64,000 bases of DNA, from the NCBI RefSeq assembly GCF_001435845.1, contig NZ_CM003596.1, forward strand, positions 62,001-126,000, given 5' to 3'. Source of the stretch: Psychrobacter sp. P11G3. GTDB lineage: Bacteria > Pseudomonadota > Gammaproteobacteria > Pseudomonadales > Moraxellaceae. Made by a program: the position numbers and the translations under genes. This document shows, one piece after another, positions 30,247 through 38,991 of this stretch. A model generated the notes under the pieces. It saw nothing but the letters and a program-made list of their open reading frames with translations. It made no database searches and was not told the DNA's origin. Within the stretch, counting starts at the first letter, position 1; the number at the start of each line of letters is the position of its first letter.

Positions 30247-32349
30247 ATGACAATGTTCAACACCATTAAGCGTGAATTTCAGTATGGCAACCAGCAGGTT
30301 GTTATCGAGACAGGCCGTATTGCCCGTCAAGCAAACTCTATTTTAGTACACATGGGCGGCGTAACAGTATTAGTTGCAGCAGTCGTAAAATCAGAAGCTA
30401 AAGAAGGTCAAAACTTCTTTCCGCTAACGGTTAATTATCAAGAAAAAATGTATGCAGCGGGTAAAATTCCAGGTGCTTATGGCAAACGTGAAGGCCGTGC
30501 GAGCGAATTTGAAACCTTAACTTCACGCTTGATTGACCGTCCGATTCGTCCGCTATTCCCAGAAGGCTACGTAAACGAAATCCAAATTACCGCAACAGTT
30601 GTATCATCAGATAAAACTCAGTCTGCAGATATCGCTGCACTAATCGGTGCTTCAGCAGCATTGGCTATCTCTGATGCGCCATTTAATGGTCCTGTTGCTG
30701 CCGCTCGTGTTGGTTTCATTAACGGTGAATACGTTCTAAACCCAACGTCTGAGCAGCTTGAGAGTAGTGATCTAGACTTGGTTGTCGCTGGTACGAAATC
30801 TGCCGTATTGATGGTTGAGTCTGAAGCAGCAGAGCTATCAGAAGACCAGATGCTAGGTGCGGTACTATATGGCCATCAGCAACAACAAATCGTTATTGAT
30901 AATATCGCGTCAATGGCTGAAGAAATTGGTACTGCTAAGCAGCAGTATTCTGCACCTGAGCGTGACCAGGCGCTTACTAGCAGCATGAAAGAGCAGTTCG
31001 GCGAGCAAGTTGCTGACGCTTATACCATTACTGATAAGCAAGCGCGTTACACTAAACTTGACGAAATTAAGCAATCAATTATTGATGCACTTGCTGGTGA
31101 TGCCGAATCAGAAGGCTATGCTGATACCGTATCTGAGCTTAAAGAAATCTATAACGACCTTAAATATCGTACTGTTCGTGACAATATCTTGTCAGGTAAA
31201 CCGCGTATCGATGGTCGTGATCCTGAGACAGTTCGTGCGCTTGACGTACAAGTTGGTGTGTTGCCATACACGCATGGTTCAGCACTGTTTACTCGCGGTG
31301 AGACGCAGGCATTGGTTACGACTACGCTCGGCAACAGTCGTGATGTCAATATGATTGATTCGTTAGGTGGCACGATTCGTGACCATTTCATGCTACATTA
31401 CAACTTCCCGCATTTCTCAGTTGGTGAAACGGGTCGTGAAGGTATTCCAAAACGTCGTGAAATCGGTCATGGCCGCCTTGCACGTCGCGGTGTACAAGCA
31501 ATGCTACCAGATAGTGAACGCTTCCCGTATGTTATCCGTGTGGTATCAGAGATTACTGAATCTAATGGTTCATCTTCTATGGCATCTGTTTGTGGCGCAA
31601 GCTTGGCATTGATGGACGCAGGTGTACCATTAAAAGCACCAGTTGCTGGTATCGCGATGGGTCTGGTTAAAGAAGGTGATCGTTTTGCTGTATTGTCAGA
31701 CATCTTGGGTGATGAAGATCATCTAGGTGATATGGACTTTAAAGTAGCTGGTTCTAAAAACGGTATCACTGCACTTCAGATGGATATCAAAATCGAAGGT
31801 ATTACCCCTGACATCATGGAGCAAGCGCTTAAACAAGCTCATGCAGGTCGTATCCATATCCTAGAAGCAATGAACCAAGTATTGCCTGAGAGCCGTACTG
31901 AAATCAATGCTCATGCACCAAACTACGCGGTTATCGAAATCAACCCAGACAAGATTCGTGACGTTATCGGTAAAGGCGGCGCAACTATCCGTCAGCTAAC
32001 GGAAGAAACTGGCGCGGTTATCGATATCGATGATGCAGGTACTATCCGTATCTTTGGTGAAAATAAAGCAGCTACCAAAGCCGCTATCGGTAAAATAGAA
32101 GCATTAACTGCTGAAGTTGAAGTTGGTAAGACTTATGAAGGTACGGTTGCTCGTATCGTAGACTTTGGTGCATTTGTTAACGTATTACCAAACACCGATG
32201 GTCTAGTGCATATTTCACAAATCGCAGAAGAGCGCGTAGAAAATGTATCAGACTATCTAAAAGAAGGCCAAGTCGTTAAAGTACTCGTACAAGACGTTGA
32301 CAACCGTGGTCGTATCAAACTTACTATGAAAGGTGTTGAGCAAAACTAA
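30247..32349 (+). CDS. pnp: Polyribonucleotide nucleotidyltransferase (PNPase)
   Basis: 700 residues. Phosphorolytic 3'-5' exoribonuclease and degradosome partner. It has two RNase PH domains ([24 protein letters not shown]..., and [35 protein letters not shown] with [29 protein letters not shown]), an all-helical linker, then KH ([22 protein letters not shown]) and S1 ([38 protein letters not shown]). The length matches the family. AGGAAG lies before the start. PNPase is needed for growth in the cold in several bacteria. Confidence 0.96.
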   Translation: MTMFNTIKREFQYGNQQVVIETGRIARQANSILVHMGGVTVLVAAVVKSEAKEGQNFFPLTVNYQEKMYAAGKIPGAYGKREGRASEFETLTSRLIDRPIRPLFPEGYVNEIQITATVVSSDKTQSADIAALIGASAALAISDAPFNGPVAAARVGFINGEYVLNPTSEQLESSDLDLVVAGTKSAVLMVESEAAELSEDQMLGAVLYGHQQQQIVIDNIASMAEEIGTAKQQYSAPERDQALTSSMKEQFGEQVADAYTITDKQARYTKLDEIKQSIIDALAGDAESEGYADTVSELKEIYNDLKYRTVRDNILSGKPRIDGRDPETVRALDVQVGVLPYTHGSALFTRGETQALVTTTLGNSRDVNMIDSLGGTIRDHFMLHYNFPHFSVGETGREGIPKRREIGHGRLARRGVQAMLPDSERFPYVIRVVSEITESNGSSSMASVCGASLALMDAGVPLKAPVAGIAMGLVKEGDRFAVLSDILGDEDHLGDMDFKVAGSKNGITALQMDIKIEGITPDIMEQALKQAHAGRIHILEAMNQVLPESRTEINAHAPNYAVIEINPDKIRDVIGKGGATIRQLTEETGAVIDIDDAGTIRIFGENKAATKAAIGKIEALTAEVEVGKTYEGTVARIVDFGAFVNVLPNTDGLVHISQIAEERVENVSDYLKEGQVVKVLVQDVDNRGRIKLTMKGVEQN

Positions 32350-32376
32350 GGCTCAGTATTTGATGTAGTTTGACCC

Positions 32377-32428
32377 AAAAAAACCGCCTTGAGTACTCAT
32401 AAAGAGTATTTCAAGGCGGTTTTTTTTA
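32377..32428 (+). terminator. pnp terminator
   Basis: A long hairpin: AACCGCCTTGA / TCAAGGCGGTT outer stem and TACTC/GAGTA inner stem, with A-run on the left and eight T on the right. It can also act for the convergent gene on the minus strand. Confidence 0.9.
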
Positions 32429-32482
32429 TCTTTAAAAACGATAACTGAGCAATTCATAATCAGTTTATAAGTAATAGTCTGT

Positions 32483-33046
32483 TTATAAGCTGATGCTTTT
32501 TGGGACGTGCACATCGATACGTAGCTTTGGTAGGTCTTGTAAATAGGTAGTCAGTAATGGCAATGTATCAGTCTGCCAATCTAGAGGCAGAGAATTTGTT
32601 TCAGTACTTTGGTGAGTTGCAGTATCACGTGGATTATCAAAAATAAGTGGACGTGCCAATAGTGCAACTCTGCGTATGCCTTTATAACGTATGAGCGGCA
32701 TCATCTGCTGTTGTAGATCAATCAAGGCAGTGGTGAACCAACGCGTACGCGCAGGATGGTATGGGTGATTCGATACCACAAGGTTAGCGATATAGCTTGG
32801 CTGATTGCCATTACTACTGATACCCAGACCTGCTTGCTCACGCATGCGCTTATGTAGTAAGCAGCTGCCAATATTTAAGCTACCATCACGGCAAGCACGA
32901 TGATAGCGATGATAGTTATCAGGGTACAAGGTTTTGGCTCGTGCAAGGACAGGGTCCAATAGAACGCCAGCGTTATTGACAGGTAATATGAGCAGTTGTG
33001 CTCTACTATTCAATATAGACGCATGCGTAAGTTGCAGGTTCGCCAT
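32483..33046 (-). CDS. Divergent macro-domain-like protein
   Basis: 187 residues. The N-terminal half aligns by eye with macro (ADP-ribose-binding) domains of the OARD1/DarG kind: SRAQLLILPVNNAGVLLDPVLARAKTLYPDNYHRYHRACRDGSLNIGSCLL corresponds to the usual VNPVNxxGVMGKGLA..F...FP.NF..Y..AC..G.L.PG. Next come SYIANLVVSNHPYHPARTRWFTTALIDLQQQM and an IRRVALLARPL strand. The second ligand loop, usually PxLGCGLGGL-W, is replaced by ARPLIFDNPRDTA...LDW, so hydrolase activity is doubtful. It follows a coiled-coil membrane protein gene by 29 bases on the same strand. Confidence 0.55.
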   Translation of the reverse strand: MANLQLTHASILNSRAQLLILPVNNAGVLLDPVLARAKTLYPDNYHRYHRACRDGSLNIGSCLLHKRMREQAGLGISSNGNQPSYIANLVVSNHPYHPARTRWFTTALIDLQQQMMPLIRYKGIRRVALLARPLIFDNPRDTATHQSTETNSLPLDWQTDTLPLLTTYLQDLPKLRIDVHVPKSISL

Positions 33047-33075
33047 CCTAAGCCTCTTTATCAGAAATGCTGTTT

Positions 33076-33627
33076 TTATTGTGGCTCTGTTTGACCAGCG
33101 CCATCTGCTTCTAGCTGTGCTATTTGCTGTTCGAGTAGGGCGATCTCTTCTGCTTTCATATCGGTGAGTTTTTTACTCATGGCTAATTGCTCAGCAGCCA
33201 GCTTTTCTTGTTCAGCTAAGCGCTTACGCTCATCTTCTAAACGATCAATCTCTTCTTTGGCTAGGCTGTCAGTCTTTGGTATAGGCGCGTTTAAGATAGC
33301 GGCGGGGCTGGGTAGTTCAGTGCTTACACTCTCATCTAAAATGACACTTTCATTCATGTCTTCGCTATCATCAATGATAATATCGTGCTCGTCATTGGTC
33401 ATGTCTTTTGAATTTGAAGCGGCTTTAGCGGCCTCAGTTTGCTCAGCCATTGTTGGTGATTTGCTAATAGGTAAGACAGGATCTGGTTGAGGCTTCGCCC
33501 AAATAAAGTAAGCCACAGCGATAAGTAGCAACGCAAAAATAAGGGTAATCCAAACTCGTCGGCCAGCTTTTGCAGAGGTTGCTCTAGAAGACTTGGTAGA
33601 TAAAGGACGCATTTTTTTACGGTTCAT
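33076..33627 (-). CDS. Hypothetical single-pass membrane protein with acidic linker and C-terminal coiled coil
   Basis: 183 residues, not recognised. A basic N-terminus (MNRKKMRPLSTKSSR) is followed by one membrane helix (about residues 28-44), a Pro/Glu/Asp/Ser-rich linker (about 50-110), and a strong Glu/Lys/Leu/Gln coiled coil (about 120-178) with heptad-like spacing (ERKRLAEQEKLAAEQLAMSK). Topology suggests the coil is in the periplasm. It lies 29 bases upstream of the macro-like gene and probably shares a transcript with it. Confidence 0.6.
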   Translation of the reverse strand: MNRKKMRPLSTKSSRATSAKAGRRVWITLIFALLLIAVAYFIWAKPQPDPVLPISKSPTMAEQTEAAKAASNSKDMTNDEHDIIIDDSEDMNESVILDESVSTELPSPAAILNAPIPKTDSLAKEEIDRLEDERKRLAEQEKLAAEQLAMSKKLTDMKAEEIALLEQQIAQLEADGAGQTEPQ

Positions 33628-33683
33628 ATTATGATCGATTTATGTCAAGACTATAAGTAGACATACTATAGCAAACTCAAAAT

Positions 33684-33712
33684 AAAAAGCCTATCTATTG
33701 ATAGATAGGCTT
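33684..33712 (-). terminator. Terminator of the prlC-yheV unit
   Basis: Perfect 11-bp stem (AAGCCTATCTA / TAGATAGGCTT) with a TTGA/TCAA loop. On the minus strand the stem is followed by five T, an A and four T. Confidence 0.85.
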
Positions 33713-33769
33713 AATAGACCATTAAATAATAAAGGATTTAATCTGTTTTTAGATATGAAAACTAAATAA

Positions 33770-34027
33770 CTAAGGCTTAAATTTTACAGTACCGCTGGTG
33801 CCAGTTGCCATCGCATCACGAGCCATTTGATCTTCTAAATGGTTCTTTGCACTAATGGCATCAGGATCTGGGCGGTGCTCTGTGTGTCCGCACTGAGTAC
33901 ATTCAATATACTCATCTGGGGCAGGAATCACGATATTAACTTGCACCACAGCGTCCATCTCCTGACATTTCGGACAACGTACCCCTGCTAAAAATCGGCG
34001 CTTAGGACTAGATGACTGATAACGCAT
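33770..34027 (-). CDS. yheV: YheV family putative zinc-ribbon protein
   Basis: 85 residues. Two Cys pairs (VRCPKCQEMDAV and IECTQCGHTE) form a zinc ribbon after a basic start (MRYQSSSPKRRFLAG). This matches the YheV family of unknown function. It directly abuts prlC: its ATG begins at the base after the prlC stop codon, so translational coupling is likely. The prlC-yheV pair recurs in gammaproteobacteria. Confidence 0.85.
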   Translation of the reverse strand: MRYQSSSPKRRFLAGVRCPKCQEMDAVVQVNIVIPAPDEYIECTQCGHTEHRPDPDAISAKNHLEDQMARDAMATGTSGTVKFKP

Positions 34028-36238
34028 TTAAATGACCTCGCGAGTCGTTTGAGTATTTGCCGCATCAATATTTTTAACATCAGTAAAACCATTATGACGT
34101 AGCAAAGCATCGATACTGGCGCTACGACCGCGGAAGTTTTCAAAGTTGGTTTTCGCTGGGAAACTGCCGCCAACAGATAAGATGGACTCACGGAATGCTT
34201 TGCCTGTCGCTGGGTTGAAAATACCGTCTTCTTCAAACTTGCTAAACGCATCAGCTGATAGCAGTTCCGCCCATTTATATGAGTAATAACCTGCAGCATA
34301 ACCACCCGCGAAGATATGACTGAAACCATTAGCAAAACGGTTATAGTCAGGCGTTTGCATAACGGAGATATCATTACGGACAGTATTGAGCGTCTCTAAA
34401 ATACCATCATAATTAAGTGCTGGCGTATGAGCATGAATGAGCAAATCAAATAGAGCAAACTCAATCTGACGTAGCGTTTGCATGCCGCTTTGGAAATTTT
34501 TCACTGCTAATAGTGCATCGAGCTTGTCTTTAGGTAATGGCTCACCAGTCTCAACGTGGCTGCTGATAAGGGCGATGCCTTCAGCGTCCCAAGCCCAATT
34601 TTCCATAAATTGACTAGGAAGCTCGACCGCATCCCATTCAACGCCATTGACACCAGCGACATCGCCCACCGTGACTTGAGTCAATAAATGATGCAAGCCA
34701 TGACCAAACTCGTGGAATAAGGTTAATACTTCATCATGGGTCAATAAACTAGGTTTGCCATCAAGTGCTGGCGTGAAATTACCAACCATGAAGCAAACAG
34801 GCAGCTGCTGATGGTTTTGTTCTTCATAGCTATAGCGAGATTGGAAACCACTCATCCATGCACCGCCACGCTTACCACTACGTGCAAACAAGTCAAAGTA
34901 GAAGCCACCGAGCAAGCGATCATCAGCATCAAATAATTGATAAAAACTCACATCGTCATGCCAGCGAGAGACTGAGTCACTTTCTGCATCTTTATAACTT
35001 TGCTCTTGTACTTTGATACCGTATAGACGCTCAACGATAGTGAATAAGCCATTAATCACTTTGGGTAATGGGAAGTATGGACGAATCTCCTCTTGCGATA
35101 AGCTGAATTCACTTTGTTTTACCTTTTCAGCGATGTAGGCGCTATCCCACGGCTGCAACTCGTCAATGCCATAATCGCTTGCGTATTTCTGTAGCTGTGC
35201 CAAATCTGCTTTGGCAGCAGGGGTTGCTTGCGTTGCTAAGTCACGTAAGAATGTTTCAACTTCTAAAACGCTATCTGCCATCTTAGTCGATAGCGATACT
35301 TCGGCATAATTTGCAAAACCAAGTAGCTTGGCTTTTTGCTCACGTAATGAGAGTATTTGACTCATATTGTCAGCGTTATTTAATGAGTTGCCTTTTGCAT
35401 TGGTATGCGTATCAAACTCAGAGGCGCGTGTGACGTAAGCATGATACAGCGTCTCACGTAGGCTACGATCGTCCGCATGAGTCATGATCGCTAGATATAC
35501 AGGAATATTTAAACTGGCCACATAGTAAGGAGTAGGAAGTGCATCTATATCGGCTTGGCTAAGAGCACCGCTAGCAAGCTCACGCGCTTTGTATTGCTCG
35601 CCTGCATCTGCCAATAGTGCCAGACCGCTCTCTGTTAAACCTTTTAACTGAGAGTCTTCTAAAGGCAGGGAAAATGCTTGCGTCGCATCCAAGATATTGT
35701 CCGAAAAGGTTGCAGACAGGGTAGATAACTCACTTTGGATAGCGGCAAATTTTTCTTGCTCAGCTTGAGGTAATGCAACGCCTGATAATTCAAAGCTACG
35801 TAAAGCCAGTTCGATTGCACGTGCACGAGCAGACTCTAATGTAGCAAAGAAATCTGTGTCATTGACGATAGCTTGATAGCGATTAAACAAAGGCTGATGC
35901 TGTCCAACTCGCGTACCGTAAGCAGATAGTTTTGGTAGCAGTTCATGGTGAACATGACGAATTTCATCATTGCTCATCACGCTATTGAGATGCGACAAAA
36001 TACCCCAACTACGATCTAATGCCAAATTGATATGATCAAAGCTCATCACATCTGCCAAAGCTTGTTCACCGCTTATTTTTTCAGCACTTATTTTTTCAGC
36101 ACTGTCGCTTTCTATCACGGTTAAGGTATCTAAAAAAGCATTGGCAGCGTCAATAGCATCAATCACTTGGTTCTGTAACGTACGCGGCGCAGTGTCGGCA
36201 AAATCGACAAGGCGTAAATCTAAAGGAGAAGATGTCAT
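34028..36238 (-). CDS. prlC: Oligopeptidase A (M3 metallopeptidase)
   Basis: 736 residues from the ATG at 36238 (MTSSPLDLRLVDFADTAPRTLQ). A TTG twelve codons upstream could extend it but is less likely. The zinc site HEFGH is in HDEVLTLFHEFGHGLHHLL, with the third ligand Glu in GVEWDAVELPSQFMENW. It degrades signal peptides and cytosolic oligopeptides. The rest follows the M3A neurolysin-like helical fold. It is somewhat longer than E. coli PrlC (~680), partly from an N-terminal insertion that contains a 15-bp tandem duplication coding EKISA twice. Confidence 0.93.
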   Translation of the reverse strand: MTSSPLDLRLVDFADTAPRTLQNQVIDAIDAANAFLDTLTVIESDSAEKISAEKISGEQALADVMSFDHINLALDRSWGILSHLNSVMSNDEIRHVHHELLPKLSAYGTRVGQHQPLFNRYQAIVNDTDFFATLESARARAIELALRSFELSGVALPQAEQEKFAAIQSELSTLSATFSDNILDATQAFSLPLEDSQLKGLTESGLALLADAGEQYKARELASGALSQADIDALPTPYYVASLNIPVYLAIMTHADDRSLRETLYHAYVTRASEFDTHTNAKGNSLNNADNMSQILSLREQKAKLLGFANYAEVSLSTKMADSVLEVETFLRDLATQATPAAKADLAQLQKYASDYGIDELQPWDSAYIAEKVKQSEFSLSQEEIRPYFPLPKVINGLFTIVERLYGIKVQEQSYKDAESDSVSRWHDDVSFYQLFDADDRLLGGFYFDLFARSGKRGGAWMSGFQSRYSYEEQNHQQLPVCFMVGNFTPALDGKPSLLTHDEVLTLFHEFGHGLHHLLTQVTVGDVAGVNGVEWDAVELPSQFMENWAWDAEGIALISSHVETGEPLPKDKLDALLAVKNFQSGMQTLRQIEFALFDLLIHAHTPALNYDGILETLNTVRNDISVMQTPDYNRFANGFSHIFAGGYAAGYYSYKWAELLSADAFSKFEEDGIFNPATGKAFRESILSVGGSFPAKTNFENFRGRSASIDALLRHNGFTDVKNIDAANTQTTREVI
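36072..36101. repeat. Two tandem 15-bp units inside prlC
   Basis: CTTATTTTTTCAGCA occurs twice in direct succession (36072-36086 and 36087-36101). On the coding strand it gives a repeated Ala-Glu-Lys-Ile-Ser register. The unit length is a multiple of three, so copy-number changes keep the frame. Confidence 0.85.
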
Positions 36239-36728
36239 ATAGGTATCCGATATCAATGAATTATTATTAATCAAAATGAGAAAAGTCTGGCTACTATTGA
36301 AATATACAGTGTGTTCTTATTTTATATATAGATTATATAAAAGATGGGTTCGTTTGGTAAAAATACAACCTAAGCACTTTTATACGATTCAAGTAATTAG
36401 GACAGTGCTAGCAATTTGGAAGTAAATATCGAAATTCTGATACTTAGATTCTACTTTTCAAGATAATTATCTGAATATGTAGTTATGCTCGCTAAGGCAG
36501 TTCTTTAACAATATAGAGTGCTCTACTTACAAAGCGCTATCATTTGCTTGCAAATTAACCCTACAGGGAGTGGGGTATAGCTGTTAGCATCAAGATAATG
36601 GAATTTAAATATTATGCATCGACAGGATGCAAGAAAAACACGGATAGAAATTTCTACACTTATAACAGTATATGAGTGAAGAGATACATAAAGTTAAAAA
36701 TGAACGATAATAAAACAAGGAGCAATAT
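36239..36728. other. Long leader region between prlC and the baeRF gene
   Basis: 490 bp of AT-rich DNA with the divergent promoters of prlC and the baeRF gene. It contains TTCTTTAACAAT at 36501-36512, a close match to the boxA antitermination element of rRNA leaders. I find no consensus promoter pair and no supported ORF. Confidence 0.45.
36501..36512 (+). promoter_or_regulatory. boxA-like element upstream of the baeRF gene
   Basis: TTCTTTAACAAT differs by one base from the TGCTCTTTAACAAT core of E. coli rrn boxA over this span. It lies about 215 bases before the start codon on the sense strand. boxA is bound by NusB-S10. The match could be chance. Confidence 0.3.
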
Positions 36729-37841
36729 ATGAAAGCGACTCTTAAAAGTTTACGTGAAACTAAAGCTAACCCTGCAGTAAGTATCTTTGTTAAAACGCAT
36801 CGTGAACATCCAGCTAATGAGCAAGATCCTATCGCTCTAAAAAACCAATTGAAAGTTGCCGAAGATCGTTTGACGAAAGAATACGATAAACGTACAGCGA
36901 CTACCATTCTAGATAACATTCAAAATAAAATCAGTGAGCTCAATCACAATTATAATCTCGATACATTAGCTATATTTGCTAGTACAGATGATGTGCAAGT
37001 TATTCGTATGCCAATTGATACAATGGAACGTGTTGTGATCTCAGATAGGTTTGCTACGCGTGACTTGGTTCGTGATATGGCAAGTGCGGTTCATTATTAT
37101 ACGGTGGTCTTAACCCGTGACAATGCTCGTTTGATCGAAGCATCTAATGACCGTGTTGTGAGAGAATTCGATAAAGATGACGATGCACAAAACAATATGG
37201 AGAACATTCAGTTCCCTGTCGAAAACAACGGTCTATACACAACAGGTGACGGTGGCTCAGATCGTTCATCAAACAACGAAAGCAGTCACTTAAAAGAATT
37301 CTTTAACCAAGTTGATAAAAGCGTCCAAGAACTCTGGGGCGAGCATAAAATGCCTCTAGTCATAGTTGGTGATGCAAAAAATATTGGCTACTACAAAGAA
37401 GTCTGTGATCGTCCAGATAATATCATCGCTACAGTATCGAATGCCACCAATCTAGAGGATGGTAGTGCACAGCATATTGTCGATAGTGTACAAGAAGCGG
37501 TAGAAGAATATCGTACATCATTACATCATGCTGCTTTGGGTGAAATCGATAAAGCTCGCGGTGCGAATATGTTGCAGACTGATTTGCAGGAAGTGTATCG
37601 CAGTGCTTTCCAAGGGGCTGGCGAGACGCTTTATGTACGCCGTGGTTATATACAATCCGCTAAGATTGACGAGAAAGCTCAGACTCTAAGTCCTGCCAAT
37701 GATGCGACTACAGAAGGCATCACAGACGATGCAATCGGCGAAATCATCGAACACGTCATTCATAATGGCGGCGAAGCTGTATTTATGCCACAAGACATCA
37801 TGGGTGAAGATCAACCAATAGCGTTAGTAACTCGATACTAA
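36729..37841 (+). CDS. eRF1/Pelota-fold protein of the bacterial baeRF family; candidate ribosome-hibernation factor Balon
   Basis: 370 residues with three domains. The N-terminal domain opens with PAVSIFVKTHREHPANEQDP and IALKNQLKVAEDRL, the signature of bacterial archaeo-eukaryotic release-factor homologues (baeRF). The middle domain holds HLKEFFNQVDKSVQELWGEHK and MPLVIVGDAKNIGYYKEV. The C-terminal domain (TEGITDDAIGEIIEHVIHNG, GEAVFMPQDIMG) resembles the L7Ae-like domain 3. Where eRF1 has GGQ, this protein has GDGGS (residues 173-177), so peptide release is unlikely. Balon, described from Psychrobacter urativorans, is a Pelota/eRF1 relative that occupies the ribosomal A site with EF-Tu during cold shock and stationary phase; this gene is a plausible orthologue. 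It has a strong ribosome-binding site (AAGGAGC), is monocistronic, and has its own terminator. Confidence 0.75.
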   Translation: MKATLKSLRETKANPAVSIFVKTHREHPANEQDPIALKNQLKVAEDRLTKEYDKRTATTILDNIQNKISELNHNYNLDTLAIFASTDDVQVIRMPIDTMERVVISDRFATRDLVRDMASAVHYYTVVLTRDNARLIEASNDRVVREFDKDDDAQNNMENIQFPVENNGLYTTGDGGSDRSSNNESSHLKEFFNQVDKSVQELWGEHKMPLVIVGDAKNIGYYKEVCDRPDNIIATVSNATNLEDGSAQHIVDSVQEAVEEYRTSLHHAALGEIDKARGANMLQTDLQEVYRSAFQGAGETLYVRRGYIQSAKIDEKAQTLSPANDATTEGITDDAIGEIIEHVIHNGGEAVFMPQDIMGEDQPIALVTRY

Positions 37842-37925
37842 TCTGACGATGACACCTATACGCGATGTTCATTTATGAGTCAGCCATTTATGAATTAGCC
37901 ATTGATAATACATAGGTGTAATATG

Positions 37926-37960
37926 AGAGCATTGGTTCAATACGAGCCAGTGCTCTTTTT
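37926..37960 (+). terminator. Terminator of the baeRF gene
   Basis: 13-bp stem (AGAGCATTGGTTC / GAGCCAGTGCTCT, two G-T pairs), 5-base loop, then a T5 run. Confidence 0.88.
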
Positions 37961-38049
37961 ATGTCTGTCATTACCATCACTATGGGTGCTATCGTAGCTG
38001 AGCTATTGATCTTTACTCCATAAATAATGAGCGTACAACTAACCAAACT

Positions 38050-38805
38050 ATGACTACCACCTCTTTTGTTTTAACCAGCTACAACATTCACAAAGGCATG
38101 TCACCGCTGAATCGCCAAGTGAAGATGCAAGGTATTGCTCAGGCGCTAGAGTCTGTGGGTTCAGACGTACTGTGTTTGCAAGAAGTGCAAGGCCAAAACC
38201 TTAAACGCAATATGCAATACAACGAGTACCCAGATCAATCGCAGCATGAATGGTTCGGCGAATTTTTAGATTTGCAAAACAGTTACGGTAAAAACTCCGA
38301 ATACGAAAACGGCCACCACGGCAATGCAGTATTGAGCCGCTTTCCGCTAGACCCCAAACACAATGTAAATATTACGGTCAACAAGCTTGAGCAGCGCGGT
38401 GTCTTGCACTGTGAGGTACAGCCTATCGATTGGGAAATGCCAGTTGTGGTGCTGTGCGCACATTTAAATTTATTTGAGCGTGATCGTATCAAGCAGTATC
38501 AAGCGATTAGTGACTATGTTCGAAATGAGATTGCGCCAGAGCAGCCACTTATCTTGGCAGGCGATTTTAACGATTGGAAAAAGATGTCTTGTGACAAACT
38601 GGCGTCAGATCTAGGCATGATAGAAGCGTTCAAGCATTGTCATGGCAAGCTGTTGCCAACCTTTCCCGCAAAACTGCCAGTACTTAGCTTGGATCGTATC
38701 TATGTGCGCAATTTGCTTGTGAAGGATGCTTGGGTACACACTGGAAAACCTTGGTCATCGCTATCAGATCATCTGCCCATTAGCGCAGAGCTGATGCTGC
38801 CTTAA
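38050..38805 (+). CDS. Endonuclease/exonuclease/phosphatase (EEP) family protein
   Basis: 251 residues with the EEP metal-dependent phosphodiesterase motifs in order: TSYNIHKGM (Asn), DVLCLQEVQG (Glu), HGNAVLSRFPL, VVVLCAHLNLFERDR (His), LILAGDFNDWKK (Asp and Asn) and SLSDHLPISAELML (Asp-His). This group is close to bacterial YbhP-like proteins. The substrate could be a nucleic acid or a phospholipid/inositol phosphate and cannot be told from sequence. There is no signal peptide, so it is cytosolic. The ribosome-binding site is poor. Confidence 0.85.
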   Translation: MTTTSFVLTSYNIHKGMSPLNRQVKMQGIAQALESVGSDVLCLQEVQGQNLKRNMQYNEYPDQSQHEWFGEFLDLQNSYGKNSEYENGHHGNAVLSRFPLDPKHNVNITVNKLEQRGVLHCEVQPIDWEMPVVVLCAHLNLFERDRIKQYQAISDYVRNEIAPEQPLILAGDFNDWKKMSCDKLASDLGMIEAFKHCHGKLLPTFPAKLPVLSLDRIYVRNLLVKDAWVHTGKPWSSLSDHLPISAELMLP

Positions 38806-38991
38806 TACCTAACTATAATAATTCGTCTAAATGTATTATATTGGCAATCTATCGATATATGAACAATTGTCTTTATTGATCATATTATTGATTAACCATG
38901 TTCTCGATTGAAAGTGATATTAACAGCACAACGTTTCAATAAAATGAATAACAAGTACAGTTTAATAAACAAAATATAAGGATATTCTACG

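Noticed and set aside
36548..36581. TTGCAA / TATAGC as a promoter for the baeRF gene
   Set aside because: The spacing is 22 bp, too long for sigma-70.
36605..36919. 104-residue minus-strand ORF overlapping the baeRF start
   Set aside because: Antisense shadow of the baeRF gene plus AT-rich leader; Cys/Phe/Ser-rich with no motif.
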